A DNA stretch of 64,000 nt from Glossina fuscipes (Eukaryota > Arthropoda > Insecta > Diptera > Glossinidae). The translations under genes and the position numbers were made by a program. The notes under the pieces were generated by a model. The model had not been told where the DNA came from and did not search any database. It saw nothing but the letters and a program-made list of their open reading frames with translations. Positions 25,101-39,232 of this stretch are shown piece by piece (position 1 is the first letter of the stretch; the number at the start of each line of letters is the position of its first letter). Where the stretch lies: contig NW_023998415.1 of NCBI RefSeq assembly GCF_014805625.2, positions 33,190,170 to 33,254,169 of the forward strand, in the 5' to 3' direction.

Positions 25101-27808
25101 AGCTGATCAAGTGTACATATATGCTTTGAAGGTTCCCTCTGGATGTTACAAATGTTTTCACAAAAGGATGAAATTTTTAGGCAGTATAACATTGGCTAGG
25201 CGTGGCTGCCTTTTTGTAAGATTTTTGTAAAATATTCTCGGAAATTTTTGTACAGTTTTCTGTTGATATTGGGTCGGCTTGGACAATTTTCCATACCAAT
25301 CTACGTACAAGACCGTTGAATGTTTCTACCGGTTTTAAAGCCGAAATCATGGTCTTTGGTACCAGAAGAGTGTTTACCACGGACCGTACCAGACGGATAG
25401 ATGGACTTGCTTAAATCGATTCAGGAATCGATATTGATCGAACATACATTTGGGATCTGTGAAGCGTCTTTCTACGTAATGCAAACGTTTTAACAAAAGG
25501 AGTATACTCCACTCTTCGATGGTGGTTTCTATTACTAAGCAGACCAACTACATAAGCGTATGTTCTGAAGACTATTAAGTAAAGTAACTCGCAATCATAC
25601 GACAATACAATTTTTGAATCTATGCAGTGTTTCTTTCATATAGTCTATCTGAAGGTTACAACCGCATACTAAAACACAGCCCCTTTCTCTGCTTGATTCA
25701 TCTGAAAACAAAATCCCTATCGGCAACCTAAAGAGAGCAAAAATTTTGCTCATAATTGACGTGCAATCGTTCAAATGCACAAACACAATAAACTATTCGA
25801 TATACAGGGCAATTTCATGGTCTATTCCTGGCTTGCATGAAAGCGGTCAGACACAGTTGAATTACTTTAAAATTTCATGTTTACATAGACAACAAAAGTT
25901 TATGCAATCCGATTTCATAACTAATTAACTTAATAAACCTCTAGCATATAATGATAAGTTAAAAAAATGGGAGGAAAATTTTCTTACAGTCACAAATCTG
26001 GCTCCGCTAAATTTCAGTCTAAACGTTCGATATGACTTAGCGTTACTTACTATAACTCCCGCAAAAAAAAAAAAAAAATACCAGTATAAGCCTCCTGTTG
26101 CCCGCTATCTTAGACTTCGTTTGATATTGAAAAGCGTTACCTTCAATATTGCTGATGCACCTTTTGATATTGAAAAGCGTTACCTTCAATATTGCTGACC
26201 AAACATGAAAGTCATTGAAGAAACAAATTTCTACGACGCATAAAGTCAGCATAACGTTTGGCTTTACAATCATTGGGCAGTGATTCCACGATCCTAAACA
26301 TTGACTCTATCTTATTCACTCACATATCATATATGGAATTAGTCTGTGCACCAACCATTTGTCTACCAATAAAGCAAAAAAAAACTTCAAACGTCTTTCA
26401 AACGTCAAACTCTCGATTTATTAACAACGGATAGTAGAAAAATTGCAACTGACCGGACTATGTGAGTATCTCCGTTTTATAGGTACTCATCGGTCTGGGT
26501 CGGTAACTTAGAGAAATTGTCCTTCCGTTCTATCGTATCGCACAGAAATATAAAACGACCGGAATATCTGTCCGTTGGTCTACTTTTTTCAAAGCTGATG
26601 CTTGCATACATTGAATCTGATATTAATAAGAAACCTATAGGTTCTTAGCTCGTGCCGGCAGATCAAATTTAAAAAATTAATAATTTATAAAAACTTACAA
26701 CTTACATATTGACCGAGAGTTATTAGATGATTCGACTTTATACATTAAAATGCTAATATAATTGAAAAATTCAAACTGTATACGGATTTATAAATTTAAG
26801 GCAATGATTATCTTACAAAGATCTACACGTTTATTATTTTCAGCCAATTGCTTCGCAGATTTGTGAGTTTTCAATGGGATCGTTTTATTGTTTTTTCGAA
26901 TAGCCTTTCCATTCTTAATGACGTTACTCAAAACAACGTCCGTCCGTGGATAGCTTCATTCCGTGCACACGGAACTCATTCATACTCTGTCTAAAGGATT
27001 AAACAAGTAAAATATATCACACCGATGCCTTTGTACATGACAGCGTTATCAAGCATTCGATGTCTTGTAAGTTGCAAGAAAATTGAAACGTAAGCCAACA
27101 GTTGTTGAAAAAAGTATTTATCGAGATTTCTGTAACTTAAATAAAGTTTAGTTATAATTTAAGAACAAAATAGAAAATTTTGAGTTTGTTTGATAGGAGA
27201 CGACGAACCAAACCCTAATATTGCACAAATATGGAGTAAAAAACAGAGTGAACGAGACTGTGCCCGCCGCTTAGACGGCTAATAACTATTACGGTGTCGT
27301 TATGAAACTACAGATATCGTATTATTTCTCAATATATCCGATCATTTATTAATTTCAAAATATTTGGTTCTTAAAAATGTATTATATGTGGAATATGTTC
27401 GCTATTTAGTAAAGTGCCAAACCCACCATAATCCTTTGGGTCAGGTTGTGAGCTAGCTATCTATATAACGAAAAAAAGTCATTAATCATTGGTTAAATCG
27501 ATTTTGCCGTTTTATATGAACTCCTTACGTGTTGAAGATTAAATTTGATTTCTTTTCAAATACCTAATCGTTGTGAGGATAAGGTAAAAATTGAATTTTG
27601 TTTGCAAAACAAATATTTTAGGGATATTAATAATTAACAGATTAAACTTATTAGAATTTAATTTATTAGACTTTATAAAGTTAGTTACAGAAACAATAAT
27701 TATTAGAAATTAATTTTTAAATGGCTCCCGAATATTTAAATATTAGTGATAAATACATTTGGAGAAAATGTTTCACTTTAATAATAAAAAAACAAAAAAG
27801 CAGAAAAT
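25101..27808. other. Non-coding stretch
   Basis: Holds decayed repeat pieces near 25,380-25,440 and the 43-bp duplication at 26.1 kb. No gene seen. Confidence 0.4.
26120..26198. repeat. Perfect tandem duplication, 43-bp period
   Basis: A 36-bp block starting TTTGATATTGAAAAGCG occurs at 26,120-26,155 and, identically, at 26,163-26,198. Each block also contains the inverted pair ATATTGAA/TTCAATAT. Confidence 0.9.
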
Positions 27809-28145
27809 AAGTTAGAAAATTATATTCGGCTAAGGCCGAATCGTCTACACCCACCAGCATTATATTAAAAGTCGAATACTGTTACAATTTATAAGCAACG
27901 AGGTGTTCTCATTTTATGTTGTACTATGGCTGTATTACTTGATAGATTCGCCCCATTCTAAATATCAACCTACGTGTAGTACCTGCCAATATCCAGGTGG
28001 ATACGCCTAGATCGAATCAGAGTTTAATGCTGATCAAGAATATAGATAGTCTAAGGGATCTCTGAAGCCTCCTTCCAGGGCACCTTATAAGAAAACTATA
28101 TCTGGTAATGGCCGAATCTTTTATACACAAGCCAGCTTTATGTTT
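27809..28145 (-). repeat. Family A-like short element bounded by two stem-loop motifs
   Basis: The left end reads AAGTTAGAAAATTATATTCG with GGCTAAGGCCGAATC completing a stem-loop (27,809-27,842). A second, weaker motif TAAGAAAACTATATCTGG with GGCCGAATC lies at 28,087-28,122. Between them is the GATCGAATCAGAG..GCTGATCAAGAATATAG block seen in other copies. Confidence 0.5.
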
Positions 28146-28189
28146 AAAACACCAGAAATGAGAAAAAAAAAAGATGTTTTATTATTCGA

Positions 28190-29060
28190 TGATTGGATGA
28201 ACGTGGCCGAGTTTTTCCATTCTTTCCATGGATTCTTACACCCATCAGCGATAAATGGTTGTTTCAGACAATTTCTACAATGTATACTTTCTTGACTAGC
28301 ATGAAATTCTTAGTCGATTTAAGCGTATTCGTCCGTCTCCTGACCGCAAAAATGCAGATATCGCCTTCACAGATATCACTTTGACAGAAATATGAAAACT
28401 TCTTACCACGTCTGCAGTGTCACCTAAGGAGAGACTACCTCTACTTTGAAAAACCAAAAAATTTAGTGTTACGGTCACATTACTCCCACGTATACCTGTA
28501 CAGAAATGGAAATATATATATATATATACATATATATTTTGAGAGAGAAAGAGGGTGATTCTAAAGGATTTGATCGCAGCCCTATATATTTTTCTTACTT
28601 GTTAATATTGGATATGTTGCATATTATATATATATTGATTTTTTTTTTTTGCATCAGAAGGTAGAAGTTGTACCGTAGGCATATACTTTGAGCGGCTTGG
28701 CTCGATGATCGTTACCAAGCTGCGTGAATAAAGTTCCGATTTTGAAAGCGACATCTCAATTTTTGCTCTCGGAAGAATATTTGCCATAGACAAATACACA
28801 AACAGTCAAAGGGCCAGATGGACGTGGCTTAATTGATCCAAAATTGGATAATAAACAATAATATATACATGTACATGGGATTTTTAAAGTTTATTTCCAG
28901 ATATCGCAAATGTTTTGACGATATCTGTATACCCGTAACTTTGTGTAGTGGATTTAAAAACTATATATATTAAATATATTAATAAATATTTACATATGAT
29001 ATTTATTGTATGATTAATAAACAAGTGAAGAAAGCGCTAATCGCCTTAAGGCAAATTTTT
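28190..29060. repeat. Family A-like fragments, mixed orientation
   Basis: At 28,310-28,602 a plus-oriented fragment reads CGATTTAAGCGTATTCGTCC..CTGCAGTGTCACC and ends in TATTTTTCTTACTTGTT. At 28,640-28,860 a minus-type block holds GCCAGATGGACGTGGCTTAA with TTGATCCAAAATTGGAT. Near 29,020 an ACAAGTGAAGAAAG boundary precedes a degenerate stem. These look like nested or fragmented insertions. Confidence 0.4.
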
Positions 29061-29835
29061 CATACCGCCCATCTAGAAATTTTAGGTAAATTCTTAAATT
29101 CGAATAGGGCAATTAATTTTATTACAACATAAATATGAAGCGTACGTATAAGTCCTGTTCGATATGGTTACTTATGTTTTCCATAATATGGAAATCAATT
29201 CGGACTTTGCTTTTATAAAGTATTTCTTATGTGGTATTAATCACGATCTATGTAAAATTCTGTAGTGCGTCAACATTGACTTAATTTGTTTCAAACAACT
29301 GAGATTCTGAACTCTTTGTCGTCTTTTATGCGAAATTATAAGTTAGAATAACATCGCGTACAAGTCAACGACCATCAAAGCAGCACCGATTTTTCAAATA
29401 CTTAACGTGGAGTTTAGAATAGTTGCTAGATCAGTTGCTAATCGTAATTTGCGCTACAAACTTAACGTCGTTGCATATCTTTGATGGTGGGTGTAACATT
29501 AACATACACTTGCTTGAATTAAACGAACTTACCTTTCAGTTTTTGTTTTCATTTCATTTTATTTAGTAATTTATATTTGAAGATGAATTTATTTTAACTG
29601 TTATTACGTTTTCACGTTCAGTTTAATTTCAATTTTCAAACTTTTCATCACACTCACTTTTGTTAATATTTCAAAGTCTTCAACTGTTTATAAATTTCTT
29701 TTAGTTTTTATATCTAAAAGAGTATGTGTGTGAAAAAACATTTATAGAGATTATGTACACACAAAAATCCATCAACATTTATAAAAATGCATGTACTCCT
29801 CAAACAAAACAGCGTATATAAGAAAAAAGAAAAAA

Positions 29836-29836
29836 A

Positions 29837-29866
<30 letters not shown>
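29836..29866. repeat. (AAAT)n microsatellite
   Basis: About eight units of AAAT. Confidence 0.9.
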
Positions 29867-29868
<2 letters not shown>

Positions 29869-31035
29869 ATAAAGTAAAATAAAATGAAAGCATGATTTTA
29901 GGCAAACTTCAAATAATATATGCGAGGTAAAAACAGAAATGATATATACATACATATATATATGTATCAGAAAACATATATAAGAATCAATGAATGACGA
30001 AAAAACCACTCTAACACTAACAACGACAGCAACAGCAATAATAATATAAAAATATATATATTAATGTACAAAAGAATCCTGAATGAAAGAAAATCCCCCC
30101 CACTCCCATTCCTCTATTTCATCGACATTCTAAACTAAACACAAATGTACCGAGTAAAAAAGTTTTGAAAAGGGGAAAAATATATGCACACAATTACACA
30201 CGTACACGCAAATAAATCTTTAGCTAAGGTTAATGAGTAAATTGTGGAATATGTCAAAAGCGACGAGCCAAAAAACAAAATGACATTCATTGTCATGTAA
30301 AAATATTTATCATCACATCCATGAGACATTAAGTTATATTCACGGGAGTTATCAGATAAAAAAGCAAAGATATTACTTTTTCATAGACACATCGACTGGC
30401 TAGTGGGCTGACTGACTAACCAACATTTTTAGCTGGGGTTGTTTCGCTGGGTAGTCGGTGTGTGTGCACTTGAAAAATACCATTTATGACGGAGAAGGAA
30501 ATGGCAGCAAAGCGAAATACACGAAATATAGAAACAAAAGCACAAAGGAAACAGACAAAAATACTCAGTTTATCTTTTCGCAGAAGGACATTAAAAAAGA
30601 AAAAAACGATGAAAAAAAGAATTGAAATTTATATATAAAAATAAACAAAGAAACACTGATTAATCAATTTTAATATGAAAGTAAATAAAAATGAATATGA
30701 AATTTATGAATTTATTAAAAGAAAAATTTATGAAAAAATTTCAAAAAAATAATATATATATTTTAAAATTAAATGCGATTGCCTATTTGTGGGCAATTAT
30801 TTTAAAAGTTTTACGTAGCATACTCTCAGGGTCTTCGATAATATGTATCTGTTTCTTATTTAGCCTTTGTTACAGTTTCCATTAACTCTATCAGTATATT
30901 TTTGCAGTTTGTTAAAATATTTTTCCGAGTTACTTCAAAATTACTTGAAAGTATTTTACTTATAATTATTTTACAGGACAAATTCATTGTTAATTAAAAA
31001 TTTCATTCAGATTTCATTTCTAATTTCGTTTTCTC

Positions 31036-31070
31036 TTATTATTCTTATTATTATTCTTATTATTATTATC

Positions 31071-31102
<32 letters not shown>
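31036..31102. repeat. (TTA)n microsatellite
   Basis: About twenty TTA units with C/G interruptions. Confidence 0.9.
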
Positions 31103-31103
<1 letters not shown>

Positions 31104-31590
31104 ATTTTCAACAAAATTTATGAATTTTCTTATTCTTTGTTGAGAACATCAATTTTTACTTTAGAACGTGTATAAAAATTTGATCTATTATTTTCTAGTA
31201 GTTGCTGTTTTTTCTTTTTTTTTTTTCTTTTCTGCAATTTAAGATATTTTTCTCTGTTTTAGTAGCAAATCACTTGCACACAGTACAAAACCTTTCACTA
31301 GTTTTTTCAGCCTGCTTACGGAACCGCCCTAAACAATCGGAATAAAACTGAAAATGGAAAATTGATGAATTCTACCGCACGCTCGATATAACTGAAACAA
31401 AACTTTTTCCCACTTTAAGATATACACCACAGCATAGTATGATAGTAGCCATTATAGGAAATTCAACATAACCGTTATTATATAAATTACCCATTATTTA
31501 TATAAACACGCAAAGCTTTCACTTTAATTTATCACTCAGAACACATCACTACTCTCATTCAGCGAAGATATATATAACAAAGAGCAAGAT

Positions 31591-31618
31591 GGAGAGAGAG
31601 AGAGAGAGAGAGACACAC

Positions 31619-31649
<31 letters not shown>

Positions 31650-31700
31650 AAGAAAGAGAGAAAAAGAAAGATAGAAAAAATAGAGAGGGAAAGAGAGAGC
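31591..31700. repeat. (GA)n-rich tract
   Basis: Imperfect purine tract of GAGA and GAAA units. Confidence 0.9.
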
Positions 31701-32929
31701 AATAACAAAGTATATACTCATTTTAGTTTCCTTCCTTACTAAGTTTTGTCACCGTATATACTCGAACTATGTATAAAGCATAGAAAAGAAGGAAGCGCTA
31801 AGAAGAAATTTTATTTTCTCATGTCCTTTATAGACTTTTTTTTTATCTTCTTTCCTCCTTCTTTTCCTAGTTTGTATTATTGTTTATGCTATCATTTCAC
31901 TTTGGTTCATGTTATCGTACAGTGGTTAGTTACTTAAACGCTTCTGAGACCTCTATGTTCACAAGAAAGGCTTTTTTTTTTTATATCTTTTATATTTCAA
32001 TTCACTACATTACTTGTACTCCATTACGCCTTTCGGTTTATAGTTTCCGTTAATGCACGTCTAAACCTGTCGTCGTCACAAAAGTAAATGCCAGGTGTAA
32101 GTTCTTTATTATAATCTCTTAAGTTAAATGTCACTTATTTTTGTTTCGTTTTATATTCTTCCTATCATTCGTTTAAGGGAAATCTTTGTATATTGAGGTG
32201 AATTATTCTTTTATAAATTACCGTTATTTTAGAAAAAAACAATTTAAAAAATGGAAAAATGCTGTCAAGTTTAACGGCAAGTTTCAAGGTTGCCACACAA
32301 CATTATTAGCTGAAGCAAAAATATTATAAACCCTACATAGTTGCTTGAATTAAACACCAGGCAGGCTTAAACACAACACATACCAGCACATATTTAGACA
32401 GAGTTGATATTTGAAAGTTAAAAATTGAAAGTCTATTAAAAATAACTATAGCAAAACAAATAAAAATGATTTGAACGTGAAATTATCCTTGAATATGACG
32501 TTATAATTATCCAGATGAATGATGAGACAAAACTTTTACTTAACACCACATACGCATTCAGATGAAAATTTACCAGTGTTCAAAGAACCACACGTCTCTT
32601 ATGAAATAAATTAAAGCCCATTGTATAGAAGAACGTAAACAATTGATTAATTGCTGCTCACAATGCATTTAAGTTTTCTGATCACTAAATGAATTCTACA
32701 ACAATGAAAGCAGTTTCCAGCTTCAGCCGATTCTTTTCACACCTACCACCGATTTCTTGACAATATTTGATTGCAGTATAAACGGAAGATCCAACTATTC
32801 GACCTTGCATTACATCACTGTTATTTCAAATATTTTTTTTACAATTTGGCAGCATTTTAAATGTAAATGTTAAAAGTAGCAACCATATTACTAAGCAGAC
32901 ATATTAAAGAAAAAGATAAATAAACATTC

Positions 32930-33500
32930 CATTCGATATAATGGCCATCGCTGTTTCTACACTCTTTTCACCCATCTAAATATTACTGAATGCCATGCCT
33001 TAAACAATCTTCTGATTTGTCGCGAATCATTCATCGAGTCGCTTCATGACATGAATGAAAGCATTGCTTAATAAGTGCGTGGCACATCGATGCAAAAAAG
33101 TGGTAATCAAAAGGACTCGAGTCTGTTGAGTATGACGCACAAACTAGCCCTTCTCGGTAAAGATGTCCGCTTGTGCTACTTTTTTAATATTATGACCGTT
33201 TTTTGAAAACAGCGAACTGTTCAGAACGGCTACCTACTCGTAGTAACCTTGGATACAAAAAGTTCCCCCAAATGTTTCTGGCCCCACCAAACACAGAATA
33301 TCATTCTCTTGCAATAGCGATCGGATCTTGCGATAGCTGAATTAAGCCACGAATTGTGACGCCTGTGATTCTCGAAATACAACCACTTTTCGACCACCGA
33401 CCAAGGATATGATGCAAACACGACTTCTTTTGTATCGTTCTAGAAAAGAATAATTCTGTTGGCCAATCCTCTGTTTCTCGTACAAAAGTCCATAGTTCTA
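32930..33500 (-). pseudogene. Mariner-family transposase pseudogene
   Basis: The minus strand shows, in order, KWLYFENHRRHNSW (block after the first catalytic Asp), RMIFCVWWGQKH (CxWWDQ region), SSPFDYHFFASMCHAL with the third catalytic Asp, and a degraded C-terminus resembling GIxxLPxxWxKCxxSDGxYxE (GIQ-stop-YLDG..ECRNSDGHYIE). The HDNARPH block is lost and the frame is interrupted. It belongs to a different mariner lineage from the 45 kb copy. Confidence 0.7.
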
Positions 33501-33639
33501 ATTCTATTACGAACTATGCTTTGATATGAAACTTGCATTGTTGTGAATTGTAAAAGATAGCGTCAATGCAGCAGTTCGACATTAACTACATTGACATCTA
33601 GGGCCATCAACGTCAAATTCCGAGTTCACACTTACGTAC

Positions 33640-33690
33640 ATAGTATACTGACATCTAGTAATAGTTGACAAACCATTCGATTTTTAAATT
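33640..33690 (+). repeat. Solitary mariner-type terminal repeat
   Basis: CTGACATCTAG (33,648-33,658) and TTGACAAACC (33,664-33,674), followed by an AT-rich ATTCGATTTTTAAA, correspond to CTGACATATAG...TTGACAAACCCATATGAT at the start of the 45 kb mariner. It may be the end of a deleted element and lies near a mariner pseudogene of another lineage. Confidence 0.4.
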
Positions 33691-34299
33691 TTAAACGACG
33701 TGAGTGAGGAAAAATTTAAGACCAGATTTGTTTTCTCCTTAATTAATTAAATAAATTAATTATTTAAAAATTTTTGGTCGTAATCGTCTTTCTGCACTGG
33801 CATATAGGAAGATACTCAGACAAATACTTTTAATTACATCTCCGCAATGCATGCTTATGTGCCATTCTATAAACCCATTATCATATCTACGCTACCCACT
33901 GCAATGGACATTGAAAGATAAACCAAATTCATTGTAACGGAATGATTTTACACAAGCGCAACAAATTTCTTTTCAGCACTAGATGAACGCGAGACGATGC
34001 AGATAGGCTTCATAACACGCTAGGGTTTATAAGTTGTTTCACAAGCGTGCGGGGCTAATGACTATATTTTCCCGAAACTCTTTTCATAATATCCACAAAT
34101 TTCAGTTATGTCCTTGACAAATCAGGCTCAGTTTTTCCAATATATTTGAAGTGAGTCAACTTCCGCATGACCACGAAATCCATATCCGAAAGCAAAATTT
34201 TAGCTTTCTGACGTTTCTTATTAGATCCAAGCCTCATCAACAGTTAGGGGATTGTTCAATAAGTCACATAGTTTAACTTTAAGGTCCATGGGATCAAAC

Positions 34300-34660
34300 G
34301 CCCACTTGCTGCCTATCTCGACGTAGAAGAAGTCCGTAGGGACGGAATCTTGTAATGGAGTAATGAGTCCTGACTACTGAGTATGCCCTATCAGGGAGTA
34401 TTGTAGTGGGTGCGATTTTCAGCACCCCTAAAGCGAAAATTAGAGGTAATGATAGACCTCAACAAACCCCAGAATGGGTATAATTGGCCATTAAATAAAT
34501 CTGGTACGCCAATTGTGTTTAGGGCCCCCACCCTATAAGGATTGGCCAACTCTCTGGAGGACTTCGGTTCACGTGTAAATAAACCGAATGTCAGGGTGCG
34601 TTGTGAGGTTAAGTTTCCATACAGGTACTCACGTTAAACACAAGAGACATATGTGTCCAA
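34300..34660 (+). repeat. Family C dispersed repeat, copy 2
   Basis: The diverged partner of the 20.3 kb copy, with GAGGTAATGATAGACCTCAA, CCAGAATGGG, ATAAATCTGG, TATAAGGATTGG, TGGAGGACTTCGGTTCACGT, CAGGGTGCGTTGTGAGGTTA and CTCACGTTAAAC. It is non-coding as it stands. Confidence 0.5.
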
Positions 34661-35229
34661 TAAATCGCTCCATTCGGCGTCATACTTGTCCAAAATCTAA
34701 CGAGCACCACAAACACTTCTCACGTTTTCTTCATCGCGCAACAGCTTGAGCACTCAAAACACATGTCGATGTTGCTTATTACGGCATGTTGACTATGCAC
34801 CAGAGATATCTTTCAATAGTCTTGAATTAAGCGGATTTGAAGGTCATCCATTTTTCATCACATAGCGGTTTCTGCATTTGTTTGAAATAATGTTAATGAA
34901 TGAATGAGTGAATGAGCTAATTCGTAGATAGCTCTGCAACGTAGACATCCAATGCCCTGCGCAATGCAGCATTCAGTTTGCATATAGCTTCCAGCTTCCA
35001 GCTATAGCTTAATACTGAACTGAATATGAATATGAATGTTTTCAGAATCGTAAATTTTTCATCAAATTTCTCAGTTTAATCTAGGCGTTCATTTGCAAGC
35101 CCCTTACAAAAAAAATAAGAACAAAGAGAACATTATAGTCGAGCAACGCCTACACTACACTGCTTCACCTATTGCAGCTATTCGCTCGTTTTGTAATAAC
35201 ACTCCAAAGAGTACACAGTATTTTCAAAG

Positions 35230-36140
35230 GCATAATTGTCATGAAAACCCGCATATTTGAAGGTTAGATTTTCTTTCCACACAAGAGTTTGTGTTTCGTC
35301 ATAGCGCCTATATATGTTAGGATTCAAAAAAAGTAGACCTATGTGATCCAAATTCCCTACCGTTAATTTTTTGGCTGAAACGCGACTATGAGCTAGTTTT
35401 TCCAAAAAACTTACTACTTATGGAATATCTTATATGGAGTGGGGCCAAGAAATAATCGCCTGTGGTTCAAACTAGGTCCACTACATTTTTTTTATTTAAT
35501 TACGTTCATAAACAAATTTTCATCGTCAAACATTAACAATTAGGTTTTTATCGCTTATGAAGGTTTACATTTCCCGCGAATCCATACATGTAAAAGCATT
35601 GAAATAATAGACCTGCGGGGTCCGAATTCGGTAAGATTGATTTCTATGTCAAGTTACTATTATGAATCAATTTTCACCATGAAATATTAAAAATTATATC
35701 TTTTTACGATTTAAAGATTCCGCTTTTGTAACAATGGTTATATGAGAGGATGTTGAAAAACTGTCCCAGCGGAACCAAATTTTTCGTATCAATTTACTAT
35801 GTCGAAGTACTACCACTCAACGAGGTTTGGGAAAAAATTTTTGAAAATTGCATCGTGCAAAGAGAAATAATCGCAAAAGTGGTCCGATCCGAAACATTTT
35901 CAATAAGGTTCGTTCTAGGGTCAAAACCCGTAAGTGTACCAAATTTCGTGAAAATATGTAAAAATTTGCGACCTGTAGGCTGAATAGAGATCAACAGCTA
36001 TCAGACGGATAGACATTCTTGAATCGATTAAGGAAATTATTTGGATTCAGAGCATGATTCTGAATCGATCGGTATAATAAAAGGTGGATCTTAAGCCCCT
36101 CTGGGTGTTACATACGTTCGGACAAACTTAATATACCCTA
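35230..36140 (+). repeat. Family B dispersed repeat, copy 2
   Basis: A diverged copy of the 397-1,683 repeat in the same orientation. It keeps the GACCTG..GGGGTCC block, TATGAGAGGATG, CCGATCCGAAAC, GGGTCAAAACCCGTAAGTG and a final GGGTGTTACATACGTTC followed by CTTAATATACCC. There is no intact ORF. A single 3' module is present here, unlike copy 1. Confidence 0.6.
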
Positions 36141-36340
36141 AGCTAATATCTACTATGCCTCTGTAACATTACATAAGCCGATGTGTATTTAAGATGTAGC
36201 TGGTATAACGTATGTTTTGTTATTTTGTTGTTTGGTTTGTTATTTTGTTATTGAAATGCCTTTTAATGTTATTATATATTTATTTTTATACTTAATTAGT
36301 TTTATATCAAATGTTGTAACGTATGTTAATAACACTTAAG

Positions 36341-36738
36341 AACAAGTGAGAAAAATGTATTCGGTCCTGATCGAATCCCAAGAACGGTAAAAGAACAAAA
36401 TTTTTATGCTCTATAATTGGGAGTGGGCGCCAGATAGATATGCTGCACGGACAAACGACCAAATAGATATGCTTCGACGCATTTCAAGTTCGAAACAGGC
36501 TAAGAATTTATATGCTTCATGGAAATTTTGAAGCTTGTTTATTTATTTTTGCGGCCAAAAAAATGTTCATTAGACAGACGGACAGACGGGCGTGGTCAGA
36601 TCGATTCGAAATTGGATGCTGATCAAATATATACATACCTTGCAGAGTCTTTGAACATTTCTTCTGGACATTGCAAACATCTTAACGGAATGAATATACC
36701 CCTCATCCCTCGGTGATAGGTATAAAAATAAAACAAGT
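36341..36738 (-). repeat. Family A short element
   Basis: It begins AACAAGTGAGAAAAATGT, followed by ATTCGGTCCTGATCGAAT, a stem-loop, and ends near a second AACAAGT at 36,730. Inside are GACAGACGGACAGACGGGCG, GGTCAGATCGATTCGAAATT and GGATGCTGATCAAATATATA blocks. At about 400 bp it is the most compact copy with both ends visible. Confidence 0.55.
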
Positions 36739-39195
36739 TAAAATATTACAATTTGGCAAGATCATCTATTAAATATCCTACACGAATTCGCTTAAACCAA
36801 TTCTGCATGTACGCTTGTCGTAACACATGCAAATGTGCACACCTGGTAAGAGAACACATACATGGGAAGGTATGCTAAAGATAGACCAATGGAGTCCGCA
36901 TTTACCATTGTAAATTTATATGATCAACCACTTGCTTATGTACCATTTTTGATCACAAAATACCAAATTTTTGTTGCCATTGCACTGATTGCTTGTTTCG
37001 TATGATAACAATTATAAGGCAGTGCGCTAAAAGAATAAGTCTCATTCTATCCAGATGCGTGTCATCTATTGTATATATAGCTAAACACTTTATTTTCAAT
37101 TAAAATGAATGGTTTTCTTCATATAACGACTACTTCATAATATGGCTTTACATAGGGAGTTGTCCGATATCCATTCAGGATACACTCTAGCCATTGTGAG
37201 TCGATTTTGATAATAAACAGAGACTCATAGCCCAAGTGATTCTAACCGCATAATTTTAATCTACCTTTCTCGCAAGTGATGTGGAAAAGAAAAAAAAAAG
37301 AAAAAACAAGCATTCGTTTTGTATGACACAAATTTTTGCTACCCATTTCAATATTTTGGATTATTTTGGTGGAAATACTCGCGTGATTTTTCAAATGAAT
37401 GTTTCGCAAACGGATGAAGCGATCGTACTTTTTCACTGTTACTGCGGCGATGCTTGTGAATGCATCACTTTTATTTTTCAACCTAAGGCGAACATACAAA
37501 TGCAGGTACATATTAATAGGCGGTTGGTAATGGACAATAGGATGTGGACACTAATAGGTCTAAGGGCGGACAACGGGATGGATGACTAAATATGGTACAA
37601 GAATACATAGACGGAGAACTGAAGACACGAAGGCACAATGGAAAGCAGAACAGATATATCTTTCCGCAGCTCAACTTTACACATAAAATGTCAACTTCTA
37701 ACCTACCGCCAAGAAGTGCGGAAACTAAATAAATTAGGCGAGAGCAAAATAGTCCGGGAGACTAAATACAGCGTTTCTACAGACGACTTATAGTTTAAGC
37801 TTGCTTAAGTTGTAGAAAGACTTAAGTCGAACTTCACTAGCTATAAGCTTTTTTGTTCAAATTTGCATCCGATTATGGGACCGTAGAGTCCCTAAAATTA
37901 AAGCTGTTTCGCGCAAATGATTCCAGTGTTGCCATTTTTTAACATTTTTCGAAATTCGAAAAAATCGCCACAAAAAAAAAACTTTCTTAAGCTATTACAG
38001 TGGCTTTCCCTCTTCATGCAACTAAAACGAGTTCTGTGAACTTTGTGCGAAAGAGATGACTTACAAAACAAGTTGGATTACGAAGAAATGGACATCAGAT
38101 GATTTAGTTGCATTGCAACAAGACGAACTGGTTCGCTAAGCTTTTAAACAAATTAACTAAAATTTGAATGTAAACGATTTTGAAATGTTTTCAATTGATT
38201 GCAACCTTCAAGTTCATTTGTAATGTTTTGTTAATTGCGCAGCCTATAGGTGATAAAGACATATATCATAAAAATGTACTGAATTAACATACAAATTGGA
38301 TATTCAGCTATTAAAAGATATCATTCAGTAAAAATGGGACAAATAGCAGAATATTCTTACGCGAAGCAAATTATTTGATTGATAAGCAAGAAATTTGCGG
38401 TATTTTGCCAATTGTATTGATAGAAGGAAAGAACTCATCCTGAAATCTATTAGAATATCTTTTCGTTGTCAAGAAGTACCCGACACTAAGATTTCTTGAC
38501 TGTAATAATAAAGCAAATAGAGTTTGTAAAAGTGCTTTTGCTTCTGATGATGCCTGCAGTAGATTGTAGTGTTCCATAGAAATCGACATTGCTTGATGAT
38601 AGACGCGGACTTAGTGCAGCTTTCTTTAAGATAAATTTTTCATTCTTTACTTTCAGTACGCGAGATTCACCTTGAATGATTTGTCTATACAACTATTTTG
38701 GTATTTCCTTTCGAATACCTCTACAATGTCTACAATAGCGGTGACGTGATGATGTAAAAAACCAACTAATAAAAACAACAACAAATGGATGGATGCATAT
38801 GTGCATAATTAATTTATAATTACTTTAACTGACTGTAAACACAAATGAACGCCTACAGATCTTCTTTTCCGCATATTAACACTAATCGATCACGTTCGTG
38901 GATTCGTGGTAAGCATATGCAGCGCAACAAACCAAGAACCAAGTAGGGGGAGAACCGAGGGTAGACATAAAACAATGAATATTTAGATGTGAAAACATTT
39001 GTCTTAAATTACACTTAATGAACAGCATTTTCACTAAATAATCGACGGAAAAACAGAACATATCAACGTAAAAGTACGCTTCGTGATGCGCTTTAATGAA
39101 AATAAATTTAACCAACACGCACATCATATACCTTAAAAAAAAAAAAAAAAAAACATTTGAAACTACTAAAATACACATACAGATAAGCGCAAACG

Positions 39196-39232
39196 CGCAC
39201 ACAAACACACACACACAAACAAACACATACAT
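39196..39232. repeat. (CA)n-rich tract
   Basis: Interrupted CA repeat (CACAAACACACACACAC). Confidence 0.8.

Larger units (their letters stand above)
29061..32929. other. Non-coding AT-rich stretch
   Basis: Rich in AAAT, TTA and GA simple repeats. No coding or RNA gene recognised. Confidence 0.45.
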
